A stretch of 64,000 bases of DNA, from contig NZ_BSTR01000008.1 in the NCBI RefSeq assembly GCF_030269645.1, positions 1 to 64,000 of the forward strand, written 5' to 3'. Shown one piece after another: positions 52,785 through 62,816 of the stretch. The notes under the pieces were generated by a model. The model saw only the letters and a program-made list of their open reading frames with translations, searched no databases and was not told where the DNA came from. Position 1 is the stretch's first letter. Every line of letters starts with the position of its first letter. A program made the translations under genes and the position numbers. Origin of the DNA: Actinokineospora sp. NBRC 105648 (GTDB lineage Bacteria; Actinomycetota; Actinomycetes; Mycobacteriales; Pseudonocardiaceae).

Positions 52785-53261
52785 GTGGCAGGACGAGGAA
52801 CCCCGGCGACGGCACTGCTGGCCAAGCAGAAAGTCGCCCACACGCTGCACTCCTACGACCACGACCCCCGGCAGCCGTTCGGCCTGGAGGCCGCCGCCGC
52901 GCTCGGCGTCACCCCCGATCGGGTGTTCAAGACGCTGCTCGCCGAGGTCGACGGGGTGTTGACCGTGGGCGTGGTCCCGGTCGACGCCCAGCTGGACCTG
53001 AAGGCGCTGGCGGCCGCGGTCGGCGGCAAGAAGGCGCGGATGGCGGACGTGGCGGTGGCCGAGCGCACCACGGGGTACGTGGCGGGCGGCATCTCGCCGC
53101 TGGGTCAGCGCAAACGCTTGCGGACGGTGGTGGACACCTCGGCCCAGGCCTTCCCGACGATGTTCTGCTCCGGCGGGCGGCGCGGGCTGGAGATCGAACT
53201 GGCGGCGGACGACCTGGTCACCCTGGTCGGCGGCAGCACGGCCGACATCGCCGCCCGCTGA
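52785..53261 (+). CDS. ybaK: YbaK/EbsC Cys-tRNA(Pro) deacylase
   Basis: A 158-residue trans-editing enzyme that hydrolyses mischarged Cys-tRNA(Pro). Characteristic segments are HSYDHDPRQPFGLEAAAALG, RVFKTLLAEVDG (the key Lys), and GGISPLGQRKRLRTVVDTSA. GTG 52785 follows a TAGCCT box by nine bases, so the transcript may be leaderless. Its start is only 16 bp from the -35 element of the divergent SigR promoter. Confidence 0.92.
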   Translation: MAGRGTPATALLAKQKVAHTLHSYDHDPRQPFGLEAAAALGVTPDRVFKTLLAEVDGVLTVGVVPVDAQLDLKALAAAVGGKKARMADVAVAERTTGYVAGGISPLGQRKRLRTVVDTSAQAFPTMFCSGGRRGLEIELAADDLVTLVGGSTADIAAR

Positions 53262-53371
53262 CCCTCGGAGCGCTCCACGACCCGCGCCGCTCCGCGAAAA
53301 CTCGTTGGCGGACCACGACGGCCACTGCTACTTTTCCGGCAGCCGTGCTGGAGACCGAGGAGGTGGTACCC

Positions 53372-53422
53372 GTGAACGTATCGACATGGGTGCTCCCCCA
53401 CGGGGTCACGGCCGGGCGGTAG
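53372..53422 (+). CDS. 16-residue leader peptide upstream of the alpha/beta hydrolase
   Basis: A complete small frame, VNVSTWVLPHGVTAGR and TAG, with a strong GAGGAGGTGG binding site ending six bases before its GTG. A TTGGCG-N18-TACTTT promoter lies at about 53305-53334. The stop codon abuts a hairpin that can cover the next gene's start. The peptide is not recognised; small size means the call rests on the binding site and layout. Confidence 0.55.
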   Translation: MNVSTWVLPHGVTAGR

Positions 53423-53467
53423 GTCGTCCGGGAGCGCCGTCAACGCGCACTCCCGAAAGGCACGACC
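53422..53467 (+). promoter_or_regulatory. Hairpin masking the hydrolase start (possible translational attenuator)
   Basis: ggtcgt (53422-53427) can pair with acgacc (53462-53467), and cgggag (53429-53434) with ctcccg (53450-53455), plus cgc/gcg inside. This places the AAAGG binding site of the hydrolase in an internal loop and pairs the bases up to its ATG. A ribosome on the last codons of the leader would open the stem. Confidence 0.55.
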
Positions 53468-54193
53468 ATGGAATTCACCTCCGAACAGCGCTTCGACGAC
53501 GGTGTCCTCGAACGCGGGTTCACCCTCGGCGACGTCCCCGGCATCCTGTGGACGCCCGGTTCCGCGCCCGCCCCGCTGATCCTGCTCGGCCACCCCGGCG
53601 GACTGTCCAAGATGTACCCCCGGCTGTCGGCCCGGGCCCGGCACGCCGCGGCGGAGGGCTACGCCGCGGCCACCATCGAGCTCCCCGGCAGCGGTGACCG
53701 GCCCCGTTCGCCCGCCACCGACGAGGCCCGCGCCGACCTGCGCCGGGCGCTGGCAGCAGGCGAGACGGTCACCGACGACATCGTCGACCGGCTCGTCCTC
53801 CCGCTCGTCGACAAGGCGGTCCCGGAGTGGCGGGTCACCCTGGACGCCCTCCTCGCGCTGCCCGAGATCGGCGGCCCGGTCGGGTTCGCGGGTGGGGTGA
53901 TCGCCATCGCCGTCCGGCTGGCGGTGGTCGAGCCGCGCATCGCCGCCGCCGTGCTCTTCGCCGGGAGTTTCGTGCCCCGCGCCACGTTCGACGAGGCCCG
54001 GCAGGTCACCATCCCGCTGCAGGTCCTGCTGCAGTGGGACGACGAGGGGAACGACCGGCAGATGGCCCTGGACCTGTTCGACGCCTTCGGTACCAAGGAG
54101 AAGACGTTGCACGCCAACATGGGCGGGCACACCGGCGTCCCGCAGTTCGAGGGGGACGAGGGGAACCGGTTCTTCGCCCGGCACCTGAGGTGA
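53468..54193 (+). CDS. Alpha/beta hydrolase family protein with altered nucleophile motif
   Basis: A 241-residue alpha/beta hydrolase of a dienelactone-hydrolase-like actinobacterial group. PLILLGHPGGLSKMYPRL is the oxyanion region; LQWDDEGNDRQMALDLFDAF carries the acid; NMGGHTGVPQFEGDE carries the His. The nucleophile elbow reads GPVGFAGGV, with Ala where a Ser is expected (G-x-S-G-G). Either the protein is catalytically inactive or another residue acts. Its start is controlled by the leader and hairpin just upstream. Confidence 0.75.
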   Translation: MEFTSEQRFDDGVLERGFTLGDVPGILWTPGSAPAPLILLGHPGGLSKMYPRLSARARHAAAEGYAAATIELPGSGDRPRSPATDEARADLRRALAAGETVTDDIVDRLVLPLVDKAVPEWRVTLDALLALPEIGGPVGFAGGVIAIAVRLAVVEPRIAAAVLFAGSFVPRATFDEARQVTIPLQVLLQWDDEGNDRQMALDLFDAFGTKEKTLHANMGGHTGVPQFEGDEGNRFFARHLR

Positions 54194-54245
54194 GGCCGGT
54201 CCGCCAAGCAGGCAGCCGGTAGGAGCTGCCTGCCAGGACGCCGCT

Positions 54246-54276
54246 CATCGAGGACGGGCCCCGGCCCTCCTCGATG
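54246..54276. terminator. Hairpin between convergent hydrolase and phzF-like genes
   Basis: catcgagga (54246-54254) pairs with tcctcgatg (54268-54276), with an inner gggcc/ggccc pair and one bulged C. It lies between two convergent stop codons. Confidence 0.75.
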
Positions 54277-54310
54277 GCGGTGCCCGGCCCGCGCTTCGGC
54301 GAGAGCAGGC

Positions 54311-55141
54311 TCAGAGGGGGACGGCCGTGCCGCTCACGTGGATGCCCGAGCCCGGGTCCGACGGGATGGTCACCGTGATCACGCCCGGCCTGCCCATGTC
54401 GTCACCCTGGTGGATGGTCAACGCCGCGGGCGACTCCACGAGCCCCAGCTCGCGCAGGTACCCGCCCAACGCCGCCGCGGCGGCGCCGGTCGCCGGGTCC
54501 TCGACGACCCCGCCGGGCGGGAACGGGTTGCGGGAGTGGATCACCGTGTCGGACTCGCGGTAGACCAGCTGGATCGTCGTCCAGTCCTGGGCGGCCATCA
54601 GCTCTTGGAGTACCGGGAAGTCGTAGTCCAAGTCCGCCAACCGTTCCCGAGAACCCGCGGCGATGATCGGGTGCCACGCGCCCGCGTACGCGACGCGCGG
54701 AGGCAGCGCCGGGTCCAAGTCCGTCGCCGACCAGCCCAACGCGGCCAAGAGGTCCGCGAGAGCGTCCAACGGCTTGGTCTTGGGCGGCACGCTCACCAGT
54801 GTCGCCGTGTAGATCCCGCCCTCGGTCTCGCTAGTGCTCACCTCGACCAGCCCCGCGCGGGTGCGCAGGCGCAGCGGGCCCGCGCCGTGCGCGGTGGCGT
54901 ACGCGATCGAGGCGGCGATCGTGGCGTGGCCGCAGAACGGGACCTCCGCCAGCGGGCTGAAGTACCGCACGTCCAGGTCACCGTCGGGGCGGGGCACCAG
55001 GAACGCCGACTCGGAGTAGCCCACCTCCGCCGCGGCGGCCAGCAGCTCGGCGTCCGGGACGCCGGTCGCGTCCAGGACCACGCCCGCCGGGTTGCCGCCT
55101 GCCGGGTCGGCGCTGAAGGCCGTGTATCTCAGGATCTCCAC
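54311..55141 (-). CDS. PhzF family isomerase/epimerase-like protein
   Basis: A 276-residue protein with the twin hot-dog-like fold of PhzF. Diagnostic segments: FSADPAGGNPAGVVLDATGV, GYSESAFLV (catalytic Glu), YFSPLAEVPFCGHATIAAS and EDPATGAAAAALGGYL. PhzF itself isomerises DHHA in phenazine synthesis, but no other phz genes are present, so the substrate is unknown. ATG at 55141. The rsgA gene ends 12 bp upstream on the same strand; co-transcription with aroA-rsgA is likely. Confidence 0.92.
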   Translation of the reverse strand: MEILRYTAFSADPAGGNPAGVVLDATGVPDAELLAAAAEVGYSESAFLVPRPDGDLDVRYFSPLAEVPFCGHATIAASIAYATAHGAGPLRLRTRAGLVEVSTSETEGGIYTATLVSVPPKTKPLDALADLLAALGWSATDLDPALPPRVAYAGAWHPIIAAGSRERLADLDYDFPVLQELMAAQDWTTIQLVYRESDTVIHSRNPFPPGGVVEDPATGAAAAALGGYLRELGLVESPAALTIHQGDDMGRPGVITVTIPSDPGSGIHVSGTAVPL

Positions 55142-55153
55142 GAGCGCATCATG

Positions 55154-56164
55154 TCAGTCCTCGGTCCCCGCCTTCGAGGCCAACAACCGGCGCAGGGACT
55201 CCAGCCTGCCCGGGGTGGCGGTGCCCTCGGCGACCATGGTGTCCAGGTAGCAGTCCGGGTCCTCCGGCGGCCCCTGGTGCCCGCAGCCGGGCGGGCACTC
55301 CTCGGCCGCGGCCACGAACTCCTCGAACGCCGAGACGATGTCGTTCGGCTTGATGTGGGCCAGGCCGAACGAGCGGATGCCCGGGGTGTCCACCACCCAG
55401 CCGCCGCCCGGCAGCGGCAGCGCGACCGCCGAGGTCGAGGTGTGCCGCCCCTTGCCGACACCGCTCACCGCGGCCGTCGCGCGGAAGGCGTCGGGCACCA
55501 GCCGGTTGACCAAAGTGGACTTCCCGACGCCGGAGTGGCCCACCAGCGCGGAAACCCGGTCGGTGAGCCGCGCGCGCAGTTCGTCGGGCTCGGTGTCGCG
55601 CCGGGTGACCACCACCGGCAGGTCCAGCTCGGCGTACTTGGCCAGCAGCGGCGCCGGGTCGGCGAGGTCGGACTTGGTCAGGCAGAGCACCGGCGCCAGC
55701 CCGCCCGCGAACGCCGCGACCAGGCAGCGGTCGATGAACCCGGTGCGCGGCGGCGGGTCGGCCAGCGCGCAGACGATCATCAGCTGCTCGGCGTTGGCGA
55801 CCACGACCCGCTCGAAGGCGTCGGTGTCGTCGGCGGTGCGGCGCAGCACGCTCGCGCGGTCGGCCACCCGCACGATCCGGGCGAGGGTGTCCGGGTCGCC
55901 GCTGGTGTCGCCGACGATGTCCACCTGGTCGCCGATGACGACCGGGGTGCGGCCCAGCTCGCGGGCCCGCATGGCGACCACCAGGTGCCCGGGGTCCCGG
56001 TCGACCGCGCAGGTCCAGCGGCCCCGGTCCTTGCCGACCACCATGCCGGTGACCGCGTCCGCGTGCTCCGGGCGGCGCTTGCTGCGTGGCCGGGTGCCCT
56101 TGCCCGGGCGCACCCGGACGTCGGCCTCGTCGAGCCTGCTCCAGTCGCCGCGCCGGGAGCCCAC
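55154..56164 (-). CDS. rsgA: Ribosome small subunit-dependent GTPase A
   Basis: A 336-residue circularly permuted GTPase for 30S maturation. An OB-fold (about 35-105) is followed by motifs in the permuted order: G4 CLTKSDLA, G1 VGHSGVGKSTLVN, G3 VVDTPGIRSFG. The zinc knuckle is ECPPGCGHQG...DC. The GTG start at 56164 is adjacent to the aroA stop (56166), the usual actinobacterial aroA-rsgA pair. Confidence 0.95.
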   Translation of the reverse strand: MGSRRGDWSRLDEADVRVRPGKGTRPRSKRRPEHADAVTGMVVGKDRGRWTCAVDRDPGHLVVAMRARELGRTPVVIGDQVDIVGDTSGDPDTLARIVRVADRASVLRRTADDTDAFERVVVANAEQLMIVCALADPPPRTGFIDRCLVAAFAGGLAPVLCLTKSDLADPAPLLAKYAELDLPVVVTRRDTEPDELRARLTDRVSALVGHSGVGKSTLVNRLVPDAFRATAAVSGVGKGRHTSTSAVALPLPGGGWVVDTPGIRSFGLAHIKPNDIVSAFEEFVAAAEECPPGCGHQGPPEDPDCYLDTMVAEGTATPGRLESLRRLLASKAGTED

Positions 56165-56165
56165 G

Positions 56166-57434
56166 TCAGCGCGTCTCGGTGAGCATGTCGGCCCACCGGG
56201 CGGGGAAGTCGGGCATCGTCTTGGCGGTGGTGCCGATGTCGTCGACGGCCACACCCTCGACGACCAGGCCGATGATCGCGCCGGCGGTGGCCATCCGGTG
56301 GTCGGCGTAGGCGCGCCACGGGCCGCCGTGCAGTGGCACCGGGCGGATCGCCAGCCCGTCCTCGGTCTCGGTCGCGTCGCCGCCGAGCGCGCTGATCTCG
56401 GCGGCCAGCGCGGCGAGCCGGTCGGTCTCGTGCCCGCGCAGGTGCGCGACGCCGCGCAGCCGGGACGGCCCCTCGGCCAGGGCGGCCAGCGCGGCGACGG
56501 TGGGGGTGAGCTCGCCGACGTCGTGCAGGTCGATGTCCACACCGGACAGCCGGGCCGGGCCGCGCACGGTGAGCGCGCCGTCGACGAGGGTGACCTCGGC
56601 GCCCATCCGGGACAGGATGTCGCGGATGGCGTCGCCGGGCTGCGTGGTGGCCGAGGGCCAGCCGGTGACCGTCACCTCGCCGCCGGTGACCGCGGCGGCG
56701 GCCAGGAACGGCGTCGCGTTGGACAGGTCCGGCTCGACGACCCAGTCGACCGCGGCGACCGGGCCCGGCTCGACCCGCCAGGTGTGCGGCTCGGCGTCGT
56801 CCACCTCGACGCCCGCTGCGCGCAGCATCTGCACGGTCATCTCGATGTGCGGCATGGACGGCACGGGTTTCCCGTCGTGGTGGACGGTCAACCCCTTGTC
56901 GTAGCGGGCACCCGAGAGCAGCAGGCCCGAGACGAACTGCGACGACGCGGAGGCATCGATGGTGACCGTGCCGCCCGCGATCCCGCCGGTGCCGTGCAGG
57001 GTGAACGGGAGCGCGTCGCCGTCGACCACCGCGCCGACGGCGCGCAGGGCGTCCAGGACGGTGTCCATCGGCCGCTCGCGGGCCCGCGGGTCGCCGTCGA
57101 ACCGGATCTCGCCGTCGGCGAGGACGGCGGCGGGCGGCACGAACCGCATGACCGTGCCCGCCAGGCCGCAGTCGACCTCCGCCGGGCCGCGGAAGCCGCC
57201 GTGGGCGCCGACGCGGACCGTGGCACCGTCGACCTCGACCGGCACGCCGAGCGCGCGCAGGGCGCCGGTCATCAGATCGGCGTCGCGGCCCTCCAGCGCG
57301 CCCGACACGGTGCTGCGCCCACCGCTGAGGGCGGCCAGCACGAGGGCTCGGTTCGTGATCGACTTGGATCCGGGCACGGTCACGGTGGCGCGCACGGGGG
57401 TCTGGGCGACGGGGGCTGACCAGGGCTGCGGCAT
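56166..57434 (-). CDS. aroA: 3-phosphoshikimate 1-carboxyvinyltransferase (EPSP synthase)
   Basis: A 422-residue enzyme of the shikimate pathway. Motifs: [69 protein letters not shown] and [15 protein letters not shown]. The PEP-binding site sequence LAGTVMRF places it with class I enzymes; the usual GNAGT is replaced by GLAGT. ATG at 57434, 100 bp from the divergent HMCES-like gene. Confidence 0.96.
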   Translation of the reverse strand: MPQPWSAPVAQTPVRATVTVPGSKSITNRALVLAALSGGRSTVSGALEGRDADLMTGALRALGVPVEVDGATVRVGAHGGFRGPAEVDCGLAGTVMRFVPPAAVLADGEIRFDGDPRARERPMDTVLDALRAVGAVVDGDALPFTLHGTGGIAGGTVTIDASASSQFVSGLLLSGARYDKGLTVHHDGKPVPSMPHIEMTVQMLRAAGVEVDDAEPHTWRVEPGPVAAVDWVVEPDLSNATPFLAAAAVTGGEVTVTGWPSATTQPGDAIRDILSRMGAEVTLVDGALTVRGPARLSGVDIDLHDVGELTPTVAALAALAEGPSRLRGVAHLRGHETDRLAALAAEISALGGDATETEDGLAIRPVPLHGGPWRAYADHRMATAGAIIGLVVEGVAVDDIGTTAKTMPDFPARWADMLTETR

Positions 57435-57534
57435 GTGGTCAATCCTCCCGCACCAGGGCCCCGCGTGGGCTACCGGCTCGCCACTGCCGGTCCCGCATGT
57501 CACGATTCGAGCACACCCGGGAGGTGGAGAGACC

Positions 57535-58299
57535 TTGTGCGGCAGGTACGCGGCCGCGAAGGACCCCGCGACGCTGGCCGCGGAGTTCGACGCGATCGAC
57601 ACGATGGGAGACCAGGCACCCGACCTGGACTACAACGTCGCGCCCACGAAGAACGTGGTCACCGTGGTGCAGCGGCACCCCCGCGACGCCGACGGCGCGG
57701 TCGACCGGAGCACCACCGAGCGCACGCTGCGGGTGATGCGGTGGGGCCTGGTCCCGGCCTGGGCCAAGGACTCCGGCGGCGGCGCCAAGATGATCAACGC
57801 CCGGTCCGAGACCGCCGCCGGGAAGCCCGCGTTCAAGAAGTCGCTGGCCGAGCGCCGCTGCCTCATCCCGGCCGACGGCTGGTACGAATGGCGCCGGGAC
57901 AAGACCTCGAAGCAGCCGTTCTTCACCACCCCGCGCGACGGCGGCAGCCTGGCGATGGCCGGCCTGTGGACCACCTGGCGCGACCAGGACGACCCGGCGA
58001 AGCCGATCCTGATCACCTGCGCGGTGCTCACCACCGACGCGGTCGGCCCGCTGGCCGAGGTCCACGACCGGATGCCGCTGCTGCTGGGCCGCGACGCGTT
58101 CGCCCGCTGGCTCGACCCGGACTCGCGCGAGGTCTCTGAGCTGCTCGCGCCGCCGTCCCTGGACCTGGTCGACGCACTGGAGATTCGGCCGGTGTCGCAG
58201 GCGGTCAACAGCGTGCGCAACAACGGCCCCGAGCTGCTCGAGCCGCTGGCGGCAGTGGCCGACCTGGACGCGCCCGACCTGTTCAGCGGGCGCCCGTGA
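57535..58299 (+). CDS. SOS response-associated peptidase-like protein (HMCES/YedK)
   Basis: A 254-residue SRAP protein that crosslinks to abasic sites in single-stranded DNA. After Met removal the catalytic Cys2 ([14 protein letters not shown]) is exposed; Asn in DYNVAPTKN, Glu in DGWYEWRRD and His in [10 protein letters not shown] complete the site. I place the start at TTG 57535, because only this start puts Cys at position 2; GGAGGTGGAGAG lies just upstream. Its stop overlaps the next hydrolase gene (GTGA). Confidence 0.93.
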   Translation: MCGRYAAAKDPATLAAEFDAIDTMGDQAPDLDYNVAPTKNVVTVVQRHPRDADGAVDRSTTERTLRVMRWGLVPAWAKDSGGGAKMINARSETAAGKPAFKKSLAERRCLIPADGWYEWRRDKTSKQPFFTTPRDGGSLAMAGLWTTWRDQDDPAKPILITCAVLTTDAVGPLAEVHDRMPLLLGRDAFARWLDPDSREVSELLAPPSLDLVDALEIRPVSQAVNSVRNNGPELLEPLAAVADLDAPDLFSGRP

Positions 58300-58907
58300 C
58301 CAAGACCGAGATCGACACCCCGCACGGCCCGGCCCGGGCCGAGCTGCACTGCGCTCCCGAGGGCCGTGCGGGCCTGTTGCTCGGTCACGGCGCCGGCGGC
58401 GGCATCGAGGCCCCCGACCTGGTAGCCGCGACCCGCGGCGCCACGGCGGCGGGCGTGCACGTCGCACTGGTCGAACAGCCGTACCGGGTCGCGGGCAGGC
58501 GCGCGCCCGCCCCCGCGACCCAGCTCGACACCGCGTGGCTGGCCGTGGTGGAACACCTGTCGGCGCTGTGGTTCGACAACCTGCCCCTGGTGTTCGGCGG
58601 CCGGTCCTCCGGCGCGCGCGTGGCCTGCCGCACGCACGCCGACGGCGAGGCCGTCGGCGTGCTCTGCCTGGCGTTCCCGGTGCACCCGCCGGGCAAGCCG
58701 GAGAAGAGCAGGCAGTCCGAACTGGACGCGGTCACCGTGCCGACGCTGGTCGTGCAGGGGCAGAACGACCCGTTCGGCCAGCCCGCAGCCGGGCACCTGC
58801 GGGAGATCATGAGCGTGCCCGGCGACCACTCGCTCAAGCGCGAGCTCCCCGTCCTCTCCCGCACCGTCGAGGAGTGGCTGCACCGGATCCTGCGCCCACT
58901 CGACTGA
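58296..58907 (+). CDS. KANL3/Tex30-type alpha/beta hydrolase
   Basis: A 203-residue alpha/beta hydrolase. LLLGHGAGGGIEAPDLVAAT is the oxyanion loop and LVFGGRSSGARVACR the nucleophile elbow (G-R-S-S-G). Acid and base fall in VVQGQNDPFGQP and VPGDHSLKR. This dienelactone-hydrolase-like family is common in actinobacteria; its substrate is unknown. The GTG overlaps the HMCES-like stop, so the pair is translationally coupled and might share a DNA-damage or stress link. Confidence 0.88.
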   Translation: MTKTEIDTPHGPARAELHCAPEGRAGLLLGHGAGGGIEAPDLVAATRGATAAGVHVALVEQPYRVAGRRAPAPATQLDTAWLAVVEHLSALWFDNLPLVFGGRSSGARVACRTHADGEAVGVLCLAFPVHPPGKPEKSRQSELDAVTVPTLVVQGQNDPFGQPAAGHLREIMSVPGDHSLKRELPVLSRTVEEWLHRILRPLD

Positions 58908-59014
58908 CCCGCCAGACCTGGACGAAGTGGACGGACTCGCCGCCGGGGAGAACCCCGCGGGCGCCCCACGCGTCCTACCGGTCGAACACACAAACATTCG
59001 AGGGGAACACACCC

Positions 59015-59857
59015 ATGGCGTTCACCGGTAAGACGAAGCTGCTGACCGCGGTCGCGGTCACGGCTCTCTCGCTCACCGCGTGCAATGGTTCGTCCACGTC
59101 GGCACCGTCCACTTCGGCACCGACCTCGTCCGCGCCCGGCACGGGCACCGCGGACGCCACCGACGCGGGCCAGAGCGGGTTCGACACCCTCAAGAGCCTG
59201 GCCGAGGCGGTCAAGCAGAAGAGCACGAACTCCAAGGCCGTGCACGTGAAGTTCACCGGCAGTGCCGGTGGCGCGGAGCTCAACGGCGACGGCGACCTCA
59301 GCTTCGGCGCCCAGACGGCCATGCAGATGTCGATGGTCACCCCCGAGGGCACGATCACCACGCGGTTCGTCGACAACGCGATCTACGTCAAGACCCCGCA
59401 GCCGCTCCAGCCGGGCAAGCCGTGGCTCAAGCTCGACCTCAGCGGCGACAACCCCCTGGCCAAGACCCTGAACGGCTCCCTGGACTCGCTGAAGAACGCC
59501 GACCCGAGCAAGTCCCTGGGCCAACTGGTCACGGCGGGCAAGATCACCGCGGTCAAGCCGGAGCAGATCGACGGCCGGCAGGCCACCCACTACTCGATCA
59601 CGGTCGACGTCACCAAGATCAAGGCAGCCGACCTGGGCCTGGACTCGGAGGCGGTTGCCCAACTGGAGCAGTCGGGCGTCAAGACCTACCCGGTCGAGGT
59701 CTGGGTCAACTCCGACGACCTCCCGATCCGCTACATCACCGAGATCCCGGCGGCGGGCACCACCGCCAAGATCCAGGCCGACTACACGAACTGGGGCAAG
59801 GCGGTCGACGTCTCGGCCCCGCCCGCCGCCGAGGTCGCCACCCTCCCCGGCAGCTGA
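59015..59857 (+). CDS. LppX/LprAFG-family lipoprotein
   Basis: A 280-residue lipoprotein: signal peptide with lipobox LTAC (Cys 23), a Ser/Thr/Pro-rich linker (to about 50), then a LppX-LprG-type domain (FDTLKSLAEAVKQKSTNSKA; GDLSFGAQTAMQMSMVTPEG; VEVWVNSDDLPIRY). In mycobacteria these proteins carry lipids or glycolipids across the periplasm. ATG 59015 has GAGGGGAA upstream. A single-gene unit with its own terminator. Confidence 0.88.
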   Translation: MAFTGKTKLLTAVAVTALSLTACNGSSTSAPSTSAPTSSAPGTGTADATDAGQSGFDTLKSLAEAVKQKSTNSKAVHVKFTGSAGGAELNGDGDLSFGAQTAMQMSMVTPEGTITTRFVDNAIYVKTPQPLQPGKPWLKLDLSGDNPLAKTLNGSLDSLKNADPSKSLGQLVTAGKITAVKPEQIDGRQATHYSITVDVTKIKAADLGLDSEAVAQLEQSGVKTYPVEVWVNSDDLPIRYITEIPAAGTTAKIQADYTNWGKAVDVSAPPAAEVATLPGS

Positions 59858-59872
59858 AGCCCGGACAACGCC

Positions 59873-59907
59873 AGTGCCCCCGGCCGAGTGGATCGGCCGG
59901 GGGCACT
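59873..59907 (+). terminator. Terminator after the LppX-like gene
   Basis: A perfect 15-bp stem, 59873-59887 with 59893-59907, loop gtgga. It lies 15 bp after the stop codon. Confidence 0.88.
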
Positions 59908-59974
59908 GCGCTGTCCAGGCCGGTTTCGGCCATGATGCACGGGCCAGCCCCGCCAGCCGAACGGATGCCACCAG

Positions 59975-60181
59975 GTGAACGAGCACCCGCCCGAAGAAGA
60001 GGACGACGACGACGTCCCCGGCCAGCTGCAGACGATCTGCCCCTACTGCGGAGGCGGCGGAATGGTCGCGGACCCGAAACACGCGATCATCGGCGACTCC
60101 CCCCGAACGATCGACAACGGCCGATCATGCCCGCACTGCAAGACGGTCGGCCACTTCCCGGACATCATCCCGCCGGTCTGA
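59975..60181 (+). CDS. Small zinc-ribbon-like protein
   Basis: Sixty-eight residues with an acidic N-terminus and two knuckles, ICPYCGGGGMV and SCPHCKTVGHF, 25 residues apart, which together would bind one zinc. No catalytic domain. Short proteins of this type in actinobacteria have no assigned role. Start GTG 59975 lacks a strong binding site. Confidence 0.75.
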   Translation: MNEHPPEEEDDDDVPGQLQTICPYCGGGGMVADPKHAIIGDSPRTIDNGRSCPHCKTVGHFPDIIPPV

Positions 60182-60571
60182 GCCTGATGTGCTGGTGGAG
60201 GTCGGGGCGCCGGTGAGGAGGCGAGCACGCGGTAGCCGTCGAAGCGGACCATCGCGGCCAGCTGGCGGACCACCTGCAGGACCCACCTCGGCCACCTCGA
60301 CCCACGGCCCTGGTAGCGCCGGGATTCCCTCGACCCAGCCACACCACCCAGCGAACACCGCCTCGGCTGTTCCCGGCCGCTCCGCCCGACTCCACCAGCC
60401 CCGCAAGCTCCACCGCTCCCCCAACTCCAGCAGCCGACAGCTCCGCCTGCCACCGACCTGGCAGCGGCCCCCCAACCCACCCCCAGACCACTCCGCCCCC
60501 CGCCCGTAGTCACACTTGGCGTAGGGGATTCAGGGAAACGCAAGGGATCCGGGAACCACCAAACCCAGACC
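60182..60571. other. Non-coding stretch with one dispersed repeat copy
   Basis: In these 390 bases I see no gene; open frames on both strands are low-complexity Pro/Ser/Arg or Gly/Trp. The copy of the 20-bp repeat shared with 25201 lies at 60509-60528, close to the end of pruA. Confidence 0.6.
60509..60528 (+). repeat. 20-bp dispersed repeat, copy 2
   Basis: gtcacacttggcgtagggga, the exact reverse complement of 25201-25220. Bases after it (ttcaggga) partly match the other copy too. It lies 43 bp past the pruA stop codon. Confidence 0.7.
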
Positions 60572-62200
<1,629 letters not shown>

Positions 62201-62279
62201 CGTGTGGCTCGCCTCCCTGGGACTCGGCATCGACTTGCATGGCGACGGTGAGCCTGGTCGGGACTCGCCCGCTCACCTC

Positions 62280-62302
62280 GTACATCCTGTCATGGGATGT
62301 AC
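62280..62302. promoter_or_regulatory. Palindrome upstream of pruA
   Basis: gtacatcc (62280-62287) and ggatgtac (62295-62302) around tgtcatg. It is in the 108-bp gap between the DUF6912 gene and pruA, 80 bp before the pruA start. It could be an operator for a proline-responsive regulator or a terminator for the preceding operon. Confidence 0.5.
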
Positions 62303-62308
62303 ACCCGG

Positions 62309-62812
62309 CTACAGCAGCTCCAGCACGAACGGCAACTCCTGCGGGGCGTACCAGGCCAGCTCGTGGTCCTCGGCGTCGCCGAGCACGAACTCCGCGTCCG
62401 GGTCGCCCAGGTCGGCCTCGTCGATGACCGCGGCGGCGGCCCGCACGGCGGTCTCGGCCTCGGCGGTGTCCAGGTGGATCGCGGCGATCGCGGCCAGCGG
62501 GACCGGGCCCGCCAGCTTGACCACCGCGTAGTCCAGGTCGGACCGCAGCAGCACGTCGTCGACGTCGGCGGAGACCACGGCCCGGCGCATCAGCACCTCC
62601 GGGTCGGCGGCCGCCTCGGTGCCCAGCAGCCGCAGCGAGGCCTTCGCCGCGTCCAGCATGGCCGCGTACTCCAGTTCCTCGTCACCGCCGGTGGCGTAGG
62701 ACTCGCGCAGCGCGGGGGTCAGCGCGAACGCGGTGTTGCTGATCGCGGCCAGCTCGCCGTCGGAGTTCAACGTCCGCAGCATGGCCACCGTCGCCGGTAC
62801 GTACACCCTCAA
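62309..62812 (-). CDS. DUF6912 family protein
   Basis: A 167-residue soluble protein starting MRVYVPATVAMLRTLNSDGE, with RRAVVSADVDDVLLRSD and a C-terminal HELAWYAPQELPFVLEL. This matches actinobacterial DUF6912; function unknown. The start is TTG 62812, four bases after the stop codon of the acyltransferase gene, so it is translated from that transcript. Confidence 0.8.
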   Translation of the reverse strand: MRVYVPATVAMLRTLNSDGELAAISNTAFALTPALRESYATGGDEELEYAAMLDAAKASLRLLGTEAAADPEVLMRRAVVSADVDDVLLRSDLDYAVVKLAGPVPLAAIAAIHLDTAEAETAVRAAAAVIDEADLGDPDAEFVLGDAEDHELAWYAPQELPFVLELL

Positions 62813-62816
62813 CTCA

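Noticed and set aside
60189-60509. A possible gene between the zinc-ribbon protein and pruA on either strand
   Set aside because: Both frames are low complexity and lack binding sites; homology not recognised.
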